A stretch of DNA of 64,000 nt from NCBI RefSeq assembly GCF_900066015.1, contig NZ_LN890655.1, positions 868,001-932,000 on the forward strand. Direction: 5' to 3'. Shown in pieces: positions 33,816-43,497 of the stretch (positions are counted from its first letter, which is position 1; every line of letters starts with the position of its first letter). Under the pieces are notes generated by a model. The model saw only the letters and a program-made list of their open reading frames with translations, ran no database searches and had not been told where the DNA came from. The translations under genes were made by a program, and so were the position numbers. The DNA comes from Candidatus Promineifilum breve. GTDB taxonomy: Bacteria > Chloroflexota > Anaerolineae > Promineifilales > Promineifilaceae.

Positions 33816-35231
33816 TTATAACATGGCCTGAGCTGCTTGGCTTGCCGTCGCCTCGGCCGCCGCCGCCATAGCCGCCTGCATCCGCCGCAGCCAACGGGCA
33901 AACCCCTCGCTAAACGGCCGCAGGTCTGTCTCCCCGGCCAGTAGCAGCCCCTTGTTGACCAGGATGCGCTGCTGACGCCCGCCGATGCCGTCGCCGGGCC
34001 GCGCGCCCCCCAGCGGATAATGCGCCTGGGCCAGCGGCGAGAGCGATTCCCACATCTCCAGCCAGAACGGCTCGGCCGCGGCCTCGAAGCGGCGCGTCAC
34101 CTCGGCCCGCGCATAGGTCGATTGGGCCACGCTGTCGAACAAGTAGAGACCGGCCAGTTGCAGGAAAAACGGGTGCGGCCCGGCCTGGGCCAACAGGTGC
34201 TCGACCGCGCCCTCTGGAATAGCCAGCCCGGCCCGCTGTAATGGGACTGTCAGGACATCGCGCGCCGCCGGCTCATCCAGCAAGCCCAGATCGAGCTGCC
34301 GGAACAGTTCATAAAACCGGGTCGCGAAGCCCTGCTGGGCCAGAAGATCGGCCGGCGACGTATGGCCGGTGAGGGCCAGGCCCAATAGCCCCTCGCGCCC
34401 CAACTCGTGCCAGGCGTCGAGCAGCGGGTCGTCGAACGTCGTCTTACGCCAGACAAGCTGCTCGAATTCATCCAGGAAGAGCAGCGGGCGATAGCCGGCC
34501 GCGTTCAGCTTGCGCACGGCGGTCACGAATTCAGCCAGCGTATAGACGGGCACGGGGTTTTCCGGCTTCACACGCCGCCACCATTGGCTCCAAATCGCGT
34601 TCAGCAAAGCCGGCGCGGTGTGGTGGGCCGGGTCCTTCATGTCGATGGTCGCCGCCAGTTGGCCGCCCGTGGCGTCGATTTCCTCGGCCGCGCGCTGGAG
34701 CAACGACGAGCCGCCAAAGCCGCGCCCGCCAATGATCGCCACGTGCGCGCCGTCGGCCAGCAGGCGGCGAATCTGCTCGCGCTCGACCGCCCGGCCAAAG
34801 AACATGGCCGCGTCGGTCACCCTCGCTCCTGGTGAATAGGGGTTCGTGGGGGCCACCGGCAGCGGCGGGTCGAGTTCCGGCGCGGGGGAGGCCGGCGCCG
34901 GCGTGGCTCCTGGCCAGCGCCAGGTCAGGCCGGAATCGAGCGGGCGACCTTCGCCGCCGGCGATCTGATCGAGCCAGGCCAGCTCTTGCTCTTTGCCTAC
35001 GTACAGTTGGGCCACGGCCGTGTTCAGGTCGGGTCGCAGCGCCACCGTGGCCTCGGCCAGGCCGGCCATGCGCCCCTGGCGGCGCACATAGCCCAGAAAT
35101 TCGCGTGTCCGGTCCCTTTTCGTGGCCCCGGGAAAGGCAGCAAAGGCCACACCAAACCGGCGACATAGTTCGCTCAATTCAGCTTCGGTTAGGGCGTCGT
35201 CTAGAATGTCGAGAAACTGCATTGGGTCCAT
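33816..35231 (-). CDS. STAND/AAA-like NTPase with effector-associated-type N-terminus and altered P-loop
   Basis: 471 residues. Residues 1-66 (ALTEAELSELCRRFGVAF, KRDRTREFLGYVRRQGRMAG, ALRPDL) look like an effector-associated (death-like) domain, which recruits effectors in bacterial conflict systems. A Pro-rich linker leads to an AAA-like NTPase starting at NPYSPGARVTDAAMFFGRAVE. The Walker A equivalent GGRGFGGSSL (168-177) has Gly where Lys is expected; Walker B LLFLDEFEQ (250-258) is intact. A winged-helix-like end follows. No effector with a matching domain is seen in the window. The DUF433/DUF5615 operon is 22 bp downstream. Confidence 0.7.
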   Translation of the reverse strand: MDPMQFLDILDDALTEAELSELCRRFGVAFAAFPGATKRDRTREFLGYVRRQGRMAGLAEATVALRPDLNTAVAQLYVGKEQELAWLDQIAGGEGRPLDSGLTWRWPGATPAPASPAPELDPPLPVAPTNPYSPGARVTDAAMFFGRAVEREQIRRLLADGAHVAIIGGRGFGGSSLLQRAAEEIDATGGQLAATIDMKDPAHHTAPALLNAIWSQWWRRVKPENPVPVYTLAEFVTAVRKLNAAGYRPLLFLDEFEQLVWRKTTFDDPLLDAWHELGREGLLGLALTGHTSPADLLAQQGFATRFYELFRQLDLGLLDEPAARDVLTVPLQRAGLAIPEGAVEHLLAQAGPHPFFLQLAGLYLFDSVAQSTYARAEVTRRFEAAAEPFWLEMWESLSPLAQAHYPLGGARPGDGIGGRQQRILVNKGLLLAGETDLRPFSEGFARWLRRMQAAMAAAAEATASQAAQAML

Positions 35232-35420
35232 AGGTATTTTTAACCGCGCTGCATTATACCGTCAATTGATTTATCTGTTCAACAGGTTGCCGTCCGGCGT
35301 GAATCGCGTAGGATCAAGCCGCATCCTCCACGAAGGGCGTTGGCGACGATCGGTTCATCGGAGCACGGATCAGCGCAACCCCTGGCAGTTGGGGAGCCAC
35401 TTTCACACAGGAGCAGTCGT

Positions 35421-36800
35421 ATGTCGGCTTTCATCTCTTTTCCCGATGATTTCATATGGGGCGCGGCGACCTCATCCTACCAAATTGAAGGCGCATGGAA
35501 CGAAGACGGCAAGGGCGAGTCCATCTGGGATCGCTACACCCATACGCCCGGCAACATTATCGACGGCAGCACGGGCGATGTGGCCTGCGACCATTACCAT
35601 CGCTGGCCGCAAGACGTGGCCATGATGAAGGCGTTGGGCTTGCAGGCTTATCGCTTTTCCATCGCCTGGCCGCGCATCTTGCCCGACGGCCGCGGCCGGG
35701 TCAATCCGGCCGGGTTGGATTTCTATAGCCGCCTGGTTGACGGCCTGCTCGAGGCCAACATCAAGCCGGTGGTCACGCTCTATCACTGGGATTTGCCGCA
35801 AGCGTTGCAAGATACCGGCGGCTGGCCGGAGCGGAGCACGGCCGAGGCATTCGCCGAATACGCCGACGTCGTCAGTCGCCGCCTGGGCGACCGGGTGAAG
35901 ACGTGGATCACCCACAACGAGATGTGGTGCGCCAGCGTCCTGAGCTACGAGTTGGGCGAGCATGCGCCGGGCTGGCGCGACACGGCCGCCGCCGTCCGCG
36001 CCGCCCATCACCTCTTACTCTCGCATGGCCTGGCCGTGCCCATCCTGCGGGCCAATAGCCCCGATAGCGAAGTCGGCGTCACCCTTAACTTTGAGATCAT
36101 GGAACCGGCCTCCGCCAGCGACGCCGACCGGCAGGCCACACGCACCATCGACGGCACGTACAACCGCTGGTTCGTCAGCGCCCTCTATGGCCGCCACTAC
36201 CCGGCCGACATCGTGGCCCATTACGAGCCGCATCTGCCCAACGGCTGGGATTTCGTCCAGCCGGGCGATTTCGACGTCATCGCCGCGCCCATCGACTTCC
36301 TGGGCGTGAACTACTACACCCGGCGCATCGTTCGCGACGAAGCCGCGCCCGACAACCTGCCGCAAACCCATTTCCCCGACCTGCCCAAGTGCGACATGCA
36401 CACCGGGGTGTGGGAGCCGGTCTATTGGGAGATTTACCCCGATGGCCTCTATCAGCTGCTGAACCGGCTGCATTTTGAGTATCAGCCGGGCAAAATATAC
36501 GTCACGGAGAACGGCACCAGCTTCGCCGACGGCCCGGACGGCAGCGGCCACGTGCCGGACGCGCGCCGCCGCCTCTATCTGCGCGACCACCTCAGCGCCT
36601 GCCGCCGGGCCATGGACAATGGCGTGCCGCTGGCCGGCTACTTCGCCTGGTCGCTGATGGATAATTTCGAGTGGGCCAAGGGCTACCAGCAGCGCTTCGG
36701 CATCGTCTGGGTCGATTACGACACCCAGCAACGCACCCCCAAGGAAAGCGCCCTCTGGTATCGTGACGCGATCGCCCACCATGGCTTTGCCCTCGATTGA
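35421..36800 (+). CDS. Beta-glucosidase, glycoside hydrolase family 1
   Basis: 459 residues, standard for GH1. Opening FPDDFIWGAATSSYQIEGAW; acid/base Glu in WITHNEMWCAS (the usual NEP is NEM here) and nucleophile Glu in IYVTENGTSFAD; C-terminal YFAWSLMDNFEWAKGYQQRFG. It cleaves beta-linked glucosides or galactosides in the cytoplasm, as no signal peptide is present. AGGAG stands 7 nt before ATG 35421, which begins the conserved domain; the longer upstream frame is noncoding. Confidence 0.95.
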   Translation: MSAFISFPDDFIWGAATSSYQIEGAWNEDGKGESIWDRYTHTPGNIIDGSTGDVACDHYHRWPQDVAMMKALGLQAYRFSIAWPRILPDGRGRVNPAGLDFYSRLVDGLLEANIKPVVTLYHWDLPQALQDTGGWPERSTAEAFAEYADVVSRRLGDRVKTWITHNEMWCASVLSYELGEHAPGWRDTAAAVRAAHHLLLSHGLAVPILRANSPDSEVGVTLNFEIMEPASASDADRQATRTIDGTYNRWFVSALYGRHYPADIVAHYEPHLPNGWDFVQPGDFDVIAAPIDFLGVNYYTRRIVRDEAAPDNLPQTHFPDLPKCDMHTGVWEPVYWEIYPDGLYQLLNRLHFEYQPGKIYVTENGTSFADGPDGSGHVPDARRRLYLRDHLSACRRAMDNGVPLAGYFAWSLMDNFEWAKGYQQRFGIVWVDYDTQQRTPKESALWYRDAIAHHGFALD

Positions 36801-36803
36801 CCG

Positions 36804-39218
36804 ATGATCGACGCCACGCCTCCACCACTCACGACCGCCCAGCGCCAGCCCGCCGGAGGCGGCATCGCGCTGGGCGGAATCGTCATCCTGGCCGCCGTGT
36901 TGATCGGGCTGGCCTGGGTGCTGTTTCCGGCCGTGTGGCTGACCGAGCAGTTCGCGCTGGCCGGCGGGCAGCCGTTCGGCCGCGGGGTATGGCTCGCCGC
37001 CGGCGCGGGGTATGCGGTCGTCGTCCTGCTGGTGTCGCTGCCGGCCGTAGCCCTGACGAGCGCGCCGCGTTATCGCGCCGTCTTGCGCGCCTGGATTGCA
37101 GCGGGGCTGTTCGCGCTGTTGCTCCTGCCCGTTCAGCTGATCCCTCCATCTCAGGCCCAATGGGCGGCCATCGCCCAGATCGTCGCTCTGGTCATCTATC
37201 TGACCATCCTCTACCTTCGACGCCGCACGACAAGCGCCCATTTCTCGCTTGTCGGCCGTCCCCTATGGCCGGCGTTCCTGGCCGCGGCGCTGGTCGTCTG
37301 GCCCTGGGTGCTGTGGGGCGCGCTGGGGTCGTGGCTCGACACGGCGCTCAACGTGACCGTGGCGCTGCTGTTCGGCCTGGCCGCCGCCCTGACCCTCGAT
37401 CACGTCCTACTGTCCGCGCCTGAAGAGGGCGACCCCGCTCCCCCGCTGCCCTATCCGGTGACCGGCCTGGTGGCCGGGACGGCGCTGCTGATCATGGGCG
37501 TGGCCCTGGGGCACAACGGCCAGCAAATGATCCTGCTGTTTCTGTTGCCGGCCCTGGGCTGGCTGACGGCCGGCGTGGCCCGCTGGGGCCGGGCGGCGCG
37601 GCCGGAGCAGGGCCGTTGGCGCGCCGCGCTGCTGATCGCTCTGGTCGTCGCCGCGCCGCTGGCCTTCGTCGATCCCGAAGAGCTGGCCCTCATCCTCAAC
37701 CTCGGCGCGCGCGACGTGGGCTATTACGCGCTACGGGCGACCTTGCTTTCGGCGGCCATCGCCTTTGTGTTGGGGCTGCTCGTCTGGCCGCTCAGCCGGC
37801 GCGCTGTCGGGCGGCCGCTCGTGCCGGCGACCCTCACTGCCGCCGTCTGGCTGGCCCTGGCCGCCGGTTACATCTATATCGGCCAACCGGGCTGGCATGG
37901 CGAGCGGCTATACGTCATCCTGACCGAGCAGGCCGACCTATCTCCGGCAGCGGCCATCGCCGACCCGCTGGAACGGCGCGCCTTCGTCTACGACTCCCTA
38001 ACGGGCCACGCCGGCGCGACACAGGCCGGGCTGCGGGCCGCGCTCGACATGGGCGGCATCGACTACACGCCCTACTATCTGGTCAACGCGCTGGAAGTGG
38101 ACGGCGGGCCACTCGTGGGCCAATGGTTGGCGGCGCGGCCGGAAGTGGCGCGCGTGCTCGATAGCCCGGTGCTGCGGCCGTTGCCCGCGCCGCTCGAGTC
38201 AGCCCGCGGCCCGGCCCCCGCGCCGACCCTGCCGCCGTGGAACCTGACCGCCATCGGCGCGCCACGGGTTTGGGAAGAGTTCGGCGTGCGCGGCGCGGGC
38301 ATCGTCATCGGCCAGAGCGACTCCGGCGTCGACGGGGCGCATCCCGAAGTGGGCGACCAGTATCGCGGCAACGGGCCGGGCGACCTGACGGGCAACGACT
38401 ATAACTGGCTGGACCCGTGGTACGCCACGCCGCAGCCCACCGACTGGGGCGGCCACGGCACGCATACGCTCGGCTCGGCGCTCGGCCGCTCCGTCGGCGT
38501 GGCCCCCGAGGCGACGTGGATCGGCTGTGTCAATCTGGCCCGCAATCTGGGCAACGCGCCCCGCTATCTCGATTGCCTCCAGTTCATGCTGGCCCCCTTC
38601 CCGCAAGACGGCGATCCGTGGCGCGACGCCCGGCCGGCGTGGGGGGCCAACGTCCTCAATAACTCCTGGGGCTGCCCGGAGATCGAAGGCTGCGACCCGG
38701 CGGCATTGTTGCCGGCGGTGCGGGCGCTGCGGGCGGCGGGGGTGTTCGTGGTCGCCTCGGCCGGCAACGAGGGGGACGCCTGCGGCACCATCAGCGCGCC
38801 GATCAGCCTCTATGACGAGGTGTTCACGGTCGGGGCGGTCGATGAGGCCGGGCAGGTAGCTCCCTTCAGCAGCCGCGGCCCGGTGACGGCCGACGGCAGC
38901 GGGCGCACCAAGCCCGACGTGGTGGCCCCCGGCGTGGGCGTTCTCTCGGCCTTCCCCGGCGGCACGTACTCTTACAGCGACGGCACATCGATGGCCGGGC
39001 CGCACGTGGCCGGCGTGGTGGCCCTGTTGTGGTCGGCCAACCCGGCGCTCATCGGCGACATCGACGCCACCGAGCGCATCCTCACCGAGACGGCGCAACC
39101 GATCATCGCCCCGCCGTCCGCCTGCGACGCCACGGCCGACCTGCCCAACAATACCACCGGCTACGGCCTGGTCGATGCCTACGCCGCCGTGGCCGCGGCG
39201 CTAAGAATGCAGAAATGA
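36804..39218 (+). CDS. Polytopic membrane subtilase (S8) with I9-like segment
   Basis: 804 residues. The first about 360 residues contain around eight to ten hydrophobic helices (e.g. IALGGIVILAAVLIGLAWVL, AALVVWPWVLWGALGSWL). A segment at about 390-470 (ERRAFVYDSLTGHAGATQAG, PEVARVLDSPVL) resembles an I9 propeptide. The S8 domain follows: Asp in IGQSDSGVDGAHPE (about 507), His in GGHGTHTLGSALG (about 551), Asn in VVASAGNEGD and Ser in DGTSMAGPHVAGVV (about 729). A membrane-embedded front half is unusual for subtilases. It starts 3 nt after the glucosidase stop. Confidence 0.88.
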   Translation: MIDATPPPLTTAQRQPAGGGIALGGIVILAAVLIGLAWVLFPAVWLTEQFALAGGQPFGRGVWLAAGAGYAVVVLLVSLPAVALTSAPRYRAVLRAWIAAGLFALLLLPVQLIPPSQAQWAAIAQIVALVIYLTILYLRRRTTSAHFSLVGRPLWPAFLAAALVVWPWVLWGALGSWLDTALNVTVALLFGLAAALTLDHVLLSAPEEGDPAPPLPYPVTGLVAGTALLIMGVALGHNGQQMILLFLLPALGWLTAGVARWGRAARPEQGRWRAALLIALVVAAPLAFVDPEELALILNLGARDVGYYALRATLLSAAIAFVLGLLVWPLSRRAVGRPLVPATLTAAVWLALAAGYIYIGQPGWHGERLYVILTEQADLSPAAAIADPLERRAFVYDSLTGHAGATQAGLRAALDMGGIDYTPYYLVNALEVDGGPLVGQWLAARPEVARVLDSPVLRPLPAPLESARGPAPAPTLPPWNLTAIGAPRVWEEFGVRGAGIVIGQSDSGVDGAHPEVGDQYRGNGPGDLTGNDYNWLDPWYATPQPTDWGGHGTHTLGSALGRSVGVAPEATWIGCVNLARNLGNAPRYLDCLQFMLAPFPQDGDPWRDARPAWGANVLNNSWGCPEIEGCDPAALLPAVRALRAAGVFVVASAGNEGDACGTISAPISLYDEVFTVGAVDEAGQVAPFSSRGPVTADGSGRTKPDVVAPGVGVLSAFPGGTYSYSDGTSMAGPHVAGVVALLWSANPALIGDIDATERILTETAQPIIAPPSACDATADLPNNTTGYGLVDAYAAVAAALRMQK

Positions 39219-39221
39219 AAC

Positions 39222-39257
39222 CACAGATTTCACAGATGATCTGACCGCGGTCGGTCG

Positions 39258-39275
<18 letters not shown>
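39222..39275. repeat. Short CACAGATTT and GGTCGGTGGTCAGT microrepeats
   Basis: ACCACAGATTTCACAGATGATCTGA-type sequence (from 39222, two units) is followed by GGTCGGT/GGTCAGT units to about 39275. It lies in the 39-bp gap between the convergent subtilase and thiolase genes and runs into the thiolase 3' end. It resembles one arm of the larger loci. Confidence 0.7.
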
Positions 39276-40535
<1,260 letters not shown>

Positions 40536-40657
40536 GTCAAACCTCACATGGAAAATGAACTTGAGCGGCCGGCGGCGACCGCTTTTCAGGTGCAGGCTCT
40601 CACCGTCCCGTCAGACGGCATTGTAGCCCAACGCGCGCCGCTGGGCCATCGGGCAAC

Positions 40658-40695
40658 AAAAAAGCCCCCCTGCGAGCCGGAGCCGGCAGGGGGGC
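40658..40695 (-). terminator. Rho-independent terminator of the secreted-protein gene
   Basis: On the minus strand GCCCCCCTGC (40695-40686) pairs with GCAGGGGGGC (40673-40664) and is followed by TTTTTT (40663-40658). It is 34 bp beyond the stop at 40729. Confidence 0.9.
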
Positions 40696-40728
40696 CAAAT
40701 TCCTCAACGCGAGGAAGCCCACGAAGCG

Positions 40729-41511
40729 CTAATTCTTGATCTTGAAGGACACCTCATCGATGAAGGCGCCATCGCTAACAACGATGTAGTCGCTGGAGAA
40801 CCCGAAGCCGACGTAGACGGAGGAATACCCCAGCATGCTGCCGAAACCGGGAATACTCTTCAGGTTGATCTTGCCGGTCTTCCACTTGCCGCCGGTCGAG
40901 CCGGTGTGGTACTTGCAATACCAGTTGACGTAATCAACCGAGGCGCACCAGTAGAAGTAGTCGTAGCCGTACTCGGAGTTGTTCCAGTAATTGAACTTGA
41001 CGTTCCCCGACTTGGCACCATAGGTGCTGAACAGGTAATCGGTCCAGGAAGCCATGTCGTTGGGGTAGTAATAGTACTGCGGATCGAGGCCATTGGTGCA
41101 GCCATTGGCCGCCCAGGCGCTCCAGTAGCCCTTCTTGTGCATGTAGTCGTCATCGTCCCAGCACACGTAGCCGCCGGTTGAGCCGTTCTGGTCATAGGTA
41201 ATCCAACCAGCATTCGGCCAGGCGCCCTCAAAGCCTTCCTTATAGTTCAACAGCGTGGCATCCGGGGCCAATCCCATTTTCTCGGCCTCGCTATCGGGCA
41301 GAACCTGCTCACCACCGCCCGGAACCATTTTGGCCGAATCCTGAACCGTGGCCTTGGCAATGCCGGCCGCCGCCAACGGGTTACCCGGAGCGTTACGATT
41401 GGTGATAACTACCCAGCCGGTCTTTTCCATGCTCCCGGCCGAAGCCAGCACTGGAATCAGCGCCATCAGGAGCAAAGCCAATACCACAACCAACATCTTG
41501 CTGCGTTTCAT
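40729..41511 (-). CDS. Small secreted protein, MAM/immune-inhibitor-A-like fold
   Basis: 260 residues. A clear signal peptide (MLVVVLALLLMALIPVLASA) is followed by about 60 variable residues and an aromatic-rich, Cys-containing beta domain (EGFEGAWPNAGWITYDQNGS, CVWDDDD-like YVCWDDDDYMHKKGYWSAW, YDYFYWCASVDYVNWYC). This layout resembles the MAM-like domains that follow M6 immune-inhibitor-A proteases, but no protease is present. Function unknown; a surface or matrix role is possible. GGAGG lies 6 nt before ATG, which overlaps the TGA of an upstream 40-codon ORF. A strong promoter is about 290 bp upstream. Confidence 0.78.
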   Translation of the reverse strand: MKRSKMLVVVLALLLMALIPVLASAGSMEKTGWVVITNRNAPGNPLAAAGIAKATVQDSAKMVPGGGEQVLPDSEAEKMGLAPDATLLNYKEGFEGAWPNAGWITYDQNGSTGGYVCWDDDDYMHKKGYWSAWAANGCTNGLDPQYYYYPNDMASWTDYLFSTYGAKSGNVKFNYWNNSEYGYDYFYWCASVDYVNWYCKYHTGSTGGKWKTGKINLKSIPGFGSMLGYSSVYVGFGFSSDYIVVSDGAFIDEVSFKIKN

Positions 41512-41630
41512 TTCGAACCTCCCTGAGTTCTAACCGCATTTTTTCCCACATCATACTGACACGATGAATGAGACGATCGGTGATCGCGGCGGGGCCGTGG
41601 CCCACGAGGACGTGGCCCCATGCTTGCCAT
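41508..41630 (-). CDS. Coupled 40-residue leader ORF (hypothetical)
   Basis: An AGGAGGT site 6 nt before ATG 41630 opens a 40-codon frame rich in Arg, Pro, Gly and Ser near its start (MASMGPRPRGPRPRRDHRSS) that ends in TGA overlapping the next gene's ATG as ATGA. The early codons lie in a strong GGGGCC/GGCCCC hairpin. No homologue is recognised. It may be a small protein or a leader peptide that controls translation of the secreted protein. Confidence 0.4.
   Translation of the reverse strand: MASMGPRPRGPRPRRDHRSSHSSCQYDVGKNAVRTQGGSK
41595..41619. promoter_or_regulatory. GC-rich hairpin in the long leader
   Basis: GGGGCC and GGCCCC flank about 17 nt within the leader of the secreted-protein gene and could form a 6-9 bp stem in the mRNA, just after the leader ORF start. 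There is no U-run. Confidence 0.4.
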
Positions 41631-41883
41631 CTGTTACCTCCTCAGCTATTCGCTACGGCAAACGCGACAATAAAATGATCAACCCCGTGCAAGGGATAGA
41701 TACCGGTGCTGAATGGGCTTAGCTAATTGGCTATGTAATACCGCCTGATATGGACGGCATATTTTCACAAGATAGTTGAATACGAAACAAACTGACTTTG
41801 AACATAATAATAGAGGATTTACGGGTTGTCAAGGGGTCAAAACACCCTTTTTCTCTCTGAACTGCACCAATCGGATGGCTGCC
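41631..41883. other. A+T-rich leader/promoter region between hutH and the secreted-protein gene
   Basis: About 253 bp without a further ORF I would defend. It holds the leader of the leftward secreted-protein gene and its promoter (41804-41832). A small GGGGT/ACACCC stem near 41831-41850 might end hutH transcription, but this is weak. Confidence 0.5.
41804..41832 (-). promoter_or_regulatory. Consensus sigma-70-type promoter, TTGACA-N17-TATTAT
   Basis: On the minus strand a perfect -35 TTGACA (41827-41832), 17-bp spacer and TATTAT (41804-41809). Transcription would start near 41797 and leave a 5' leader of about 285 nt before the secreted-protein ATG at 41511. Confidence 0.75.
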
Positions 41884-43437
41884 CTACGTCAAATTCAATC
41901 GCTTCTCCACCGCCTCTTTGATGACCCCCTCGGCCACCACCCGGCGCGCCGCCTCGATCAGCGGATAGAGGGCCACGTCCTCCGCCAGGAACGGAACCTG
42001 CTCACGCAGCAGCCGATAGGCGACGGCCGTGCCCTCCCCCAGCGCCGCCGGCGTCAACCCCATGGCGCGGCAGCGAAAGTCGACGCCCTGCGCCGCCAGC
42101 AATAATTCGATGCCGACGATGGTCTCGACGTGCTCCAGGATTTGCCCGGCGTGGCGCACGGCGGCGGCCCCCATGCTGACGTGATCCTCCACGTTGGCGC
42201 TGGTAGGGATGGTGTCGGCGCTGGACGGGTGGGCCAGCACCTTGTTCTCCGAGGCCAGGGCCGCGGCGCTGTAGTGGGCCATCATCAGGCCGCTCTGCAA
42301 GCCGCCCTGCTCGGTCAGGAACATAGGCAGCACGCCGCCGTTGCTGTCGGCGTCCACCAGCCGGGCGCAGCGCCGCTCGCTCATGTTGCCCAGCTCGGTC
42401 AGACCCAGCGCGGCGTAATCCATGGCCAGGGCCACCGGCTCGCCGTGGAAGTTGCCGGCCGAGATCACGTCAATCGTCCCGGCCTCATCGACAAATATGA
42501 TGGGGTTGTCGTTGACCGTGTTCAGTTCGATATCGATCACCCATTGGGCGTAGGCGATGGAGTCGCGCACCGCGCCATGCACCTGGGGCACACAGCGCAG
42601 GGTGTAAGCGTCCTGCACGTTGTTGGGGTCGTCGGCGCGCAGGAAGCGGCTGCCGGCCAGCCCGCGCCGCAGGAAGTCGGCGCAGTTGATCTGGCGGGGA
42701 TGGGGGCGCAGGGCGTGGACGCGGGCGTCGTAGGCGCGGTCGGTGCCATGCAGCGCCTCCAGCGACAGGCAGGCCACCACGTCGGCCGTCAGGGCCAGAT
42801 TGACGGCCCGCCGCACCAGCAGCGCCCCCATGCCGACCATCTGGGCCGTGCCGTTGAGCAGGGCCAACCCTTCCTTGGCCTCCAGGGCAATGGGCCGCAA
42901 GCCGGCCGCGGCCAGGGCCTCGCCGCCGGGCATCAGCCGGCCGTTCAGCCGCGCCTCGCCCTCGCCGATGACCACCAGCGCCAGATGGGCCAGCGGGGCC
43001 AGATCGCCGCTGGCGCCCAGTGACCCCTGGGCCGGGATGCGCGGCGTGAGGCCGGCATTGAGCATGTCGAGCAACAGGCGCACAATGGCCGGGCGCGCTC
43101 CGGAGTAGCCCAAAGCCAGCGTGTTGGCCCGCGCCAGCATCATGGCCCGCACCGCCGTCTCCGGCAAGTCCGGCCCCACGCCGACGGCATGGCTGCGCAC
43201 CAGATTGAGTTGCAATTGGCGCACCTCGTCGGGCGAAATGAGCCGATCCTTGAAGCGGCCGAAGCCGGTGGTGATGCCATAGACGACGCGCCCCTCGGCC
43301 ACCAGCCGCTCCACCGCGGCCCGCGAGCGTTCCATGCCCGGCAGCACGGCCGGGTCGAGGGCTACCGGGCGGCCGAAGGCCACGGCCACTACGTCATCCA
43401 CTTTTAGTTGATCGCCGGAGATGAGCAATGATTCCAT
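41884..43437 (-). CDS. hutH: Histidine ammonia-lyase
   Basis: 517 residues. It deaminates histidine to urocanate. The self-forming MIO cofactor triad Ala-Ser-Gly is in QGSLGASGDLAPLAH (about 143-145), with VYGITTGFGRFKDRLI and the NDNPIIFVDEAGTI and GNFHGEPVALAMDY motifs. ATG 43437 matches the family start; the longer frame upstream reads through the divergent holB gene. TATAAT lies 6 nt before the ATG. Other hut genes are absent from the window. Confidence 0.95.
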   Translation of the reverse strand: MESLLISGDQLKVDDVVAVAFGRPVALDPAVLPGMERSRAAVERLVAEGRVVYGITTGFGRFKDRLISPDEVRQLQLNLVRSHAVGVGPDLPETAVRAMMLARANTLALGYSGARPAIVRLLLDMLNAGLTPRIPAQGSLGASGDLAPLAHLALVVIGEGEARLNGRLMPGGEALAAAGLRPIALEAKEGLALLNGTAQMVGMGALLVRRAVNLALTADVVACLSLEALHGTDRAYDARVHALRPHPRQINCADFLRRGLAGSRFLRADDPNNVQDAYTLRCVPQVHGAVRDSIAYAQWVIDIELNTVNDNPIIFVDEAGTIDVISAGNFHGEPVALAMDYAALGLTELGNMSERRCARLVDADSNGGVLPMFLTEQGGLQSGLMMAHYSAAALASENKVLAHPSSADTIPTSANVEDHVSMGAAAVRHAGQILEHVETIVGIELLLAAQGVDFRCRAMGLTPAALGEGTAVAYRLLREQVPFLAEDVALYPLIEAARRVVAEGVIKEAVEKRLNLT

Positions 43438-43443
43438 GATCGG

Positions 43444-43449
43444 ATTATA
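43444..43449 (-). promoter_or_regulatory. hutH -10 element six bases before ATG
   Basis: TATAAT on the minus strand, then CCGATC and ATG 43437. No ribosome-binding site; probably leaderless. It shares a 60-bp gap with the divergent holB promoter. Confidence 0.5.
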
Positions 43450-43485
43450 ACAGAGGCGTTGTTTTCGTCTTGGCCTGGGCCGGGG

Positions 43486-43491
43486 TACAAT
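43486..43491 (+). promoter_or_regulatory. holB -10 element six bases before ATG
   Basis: TACAAT, then CCGGCT and ATG 43498. No ribosome-binding site; the spacing equals that at hutH and the DUF433 gene. Confidence 0.45.
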
Positions 43492-43497
43492 CCGGCT

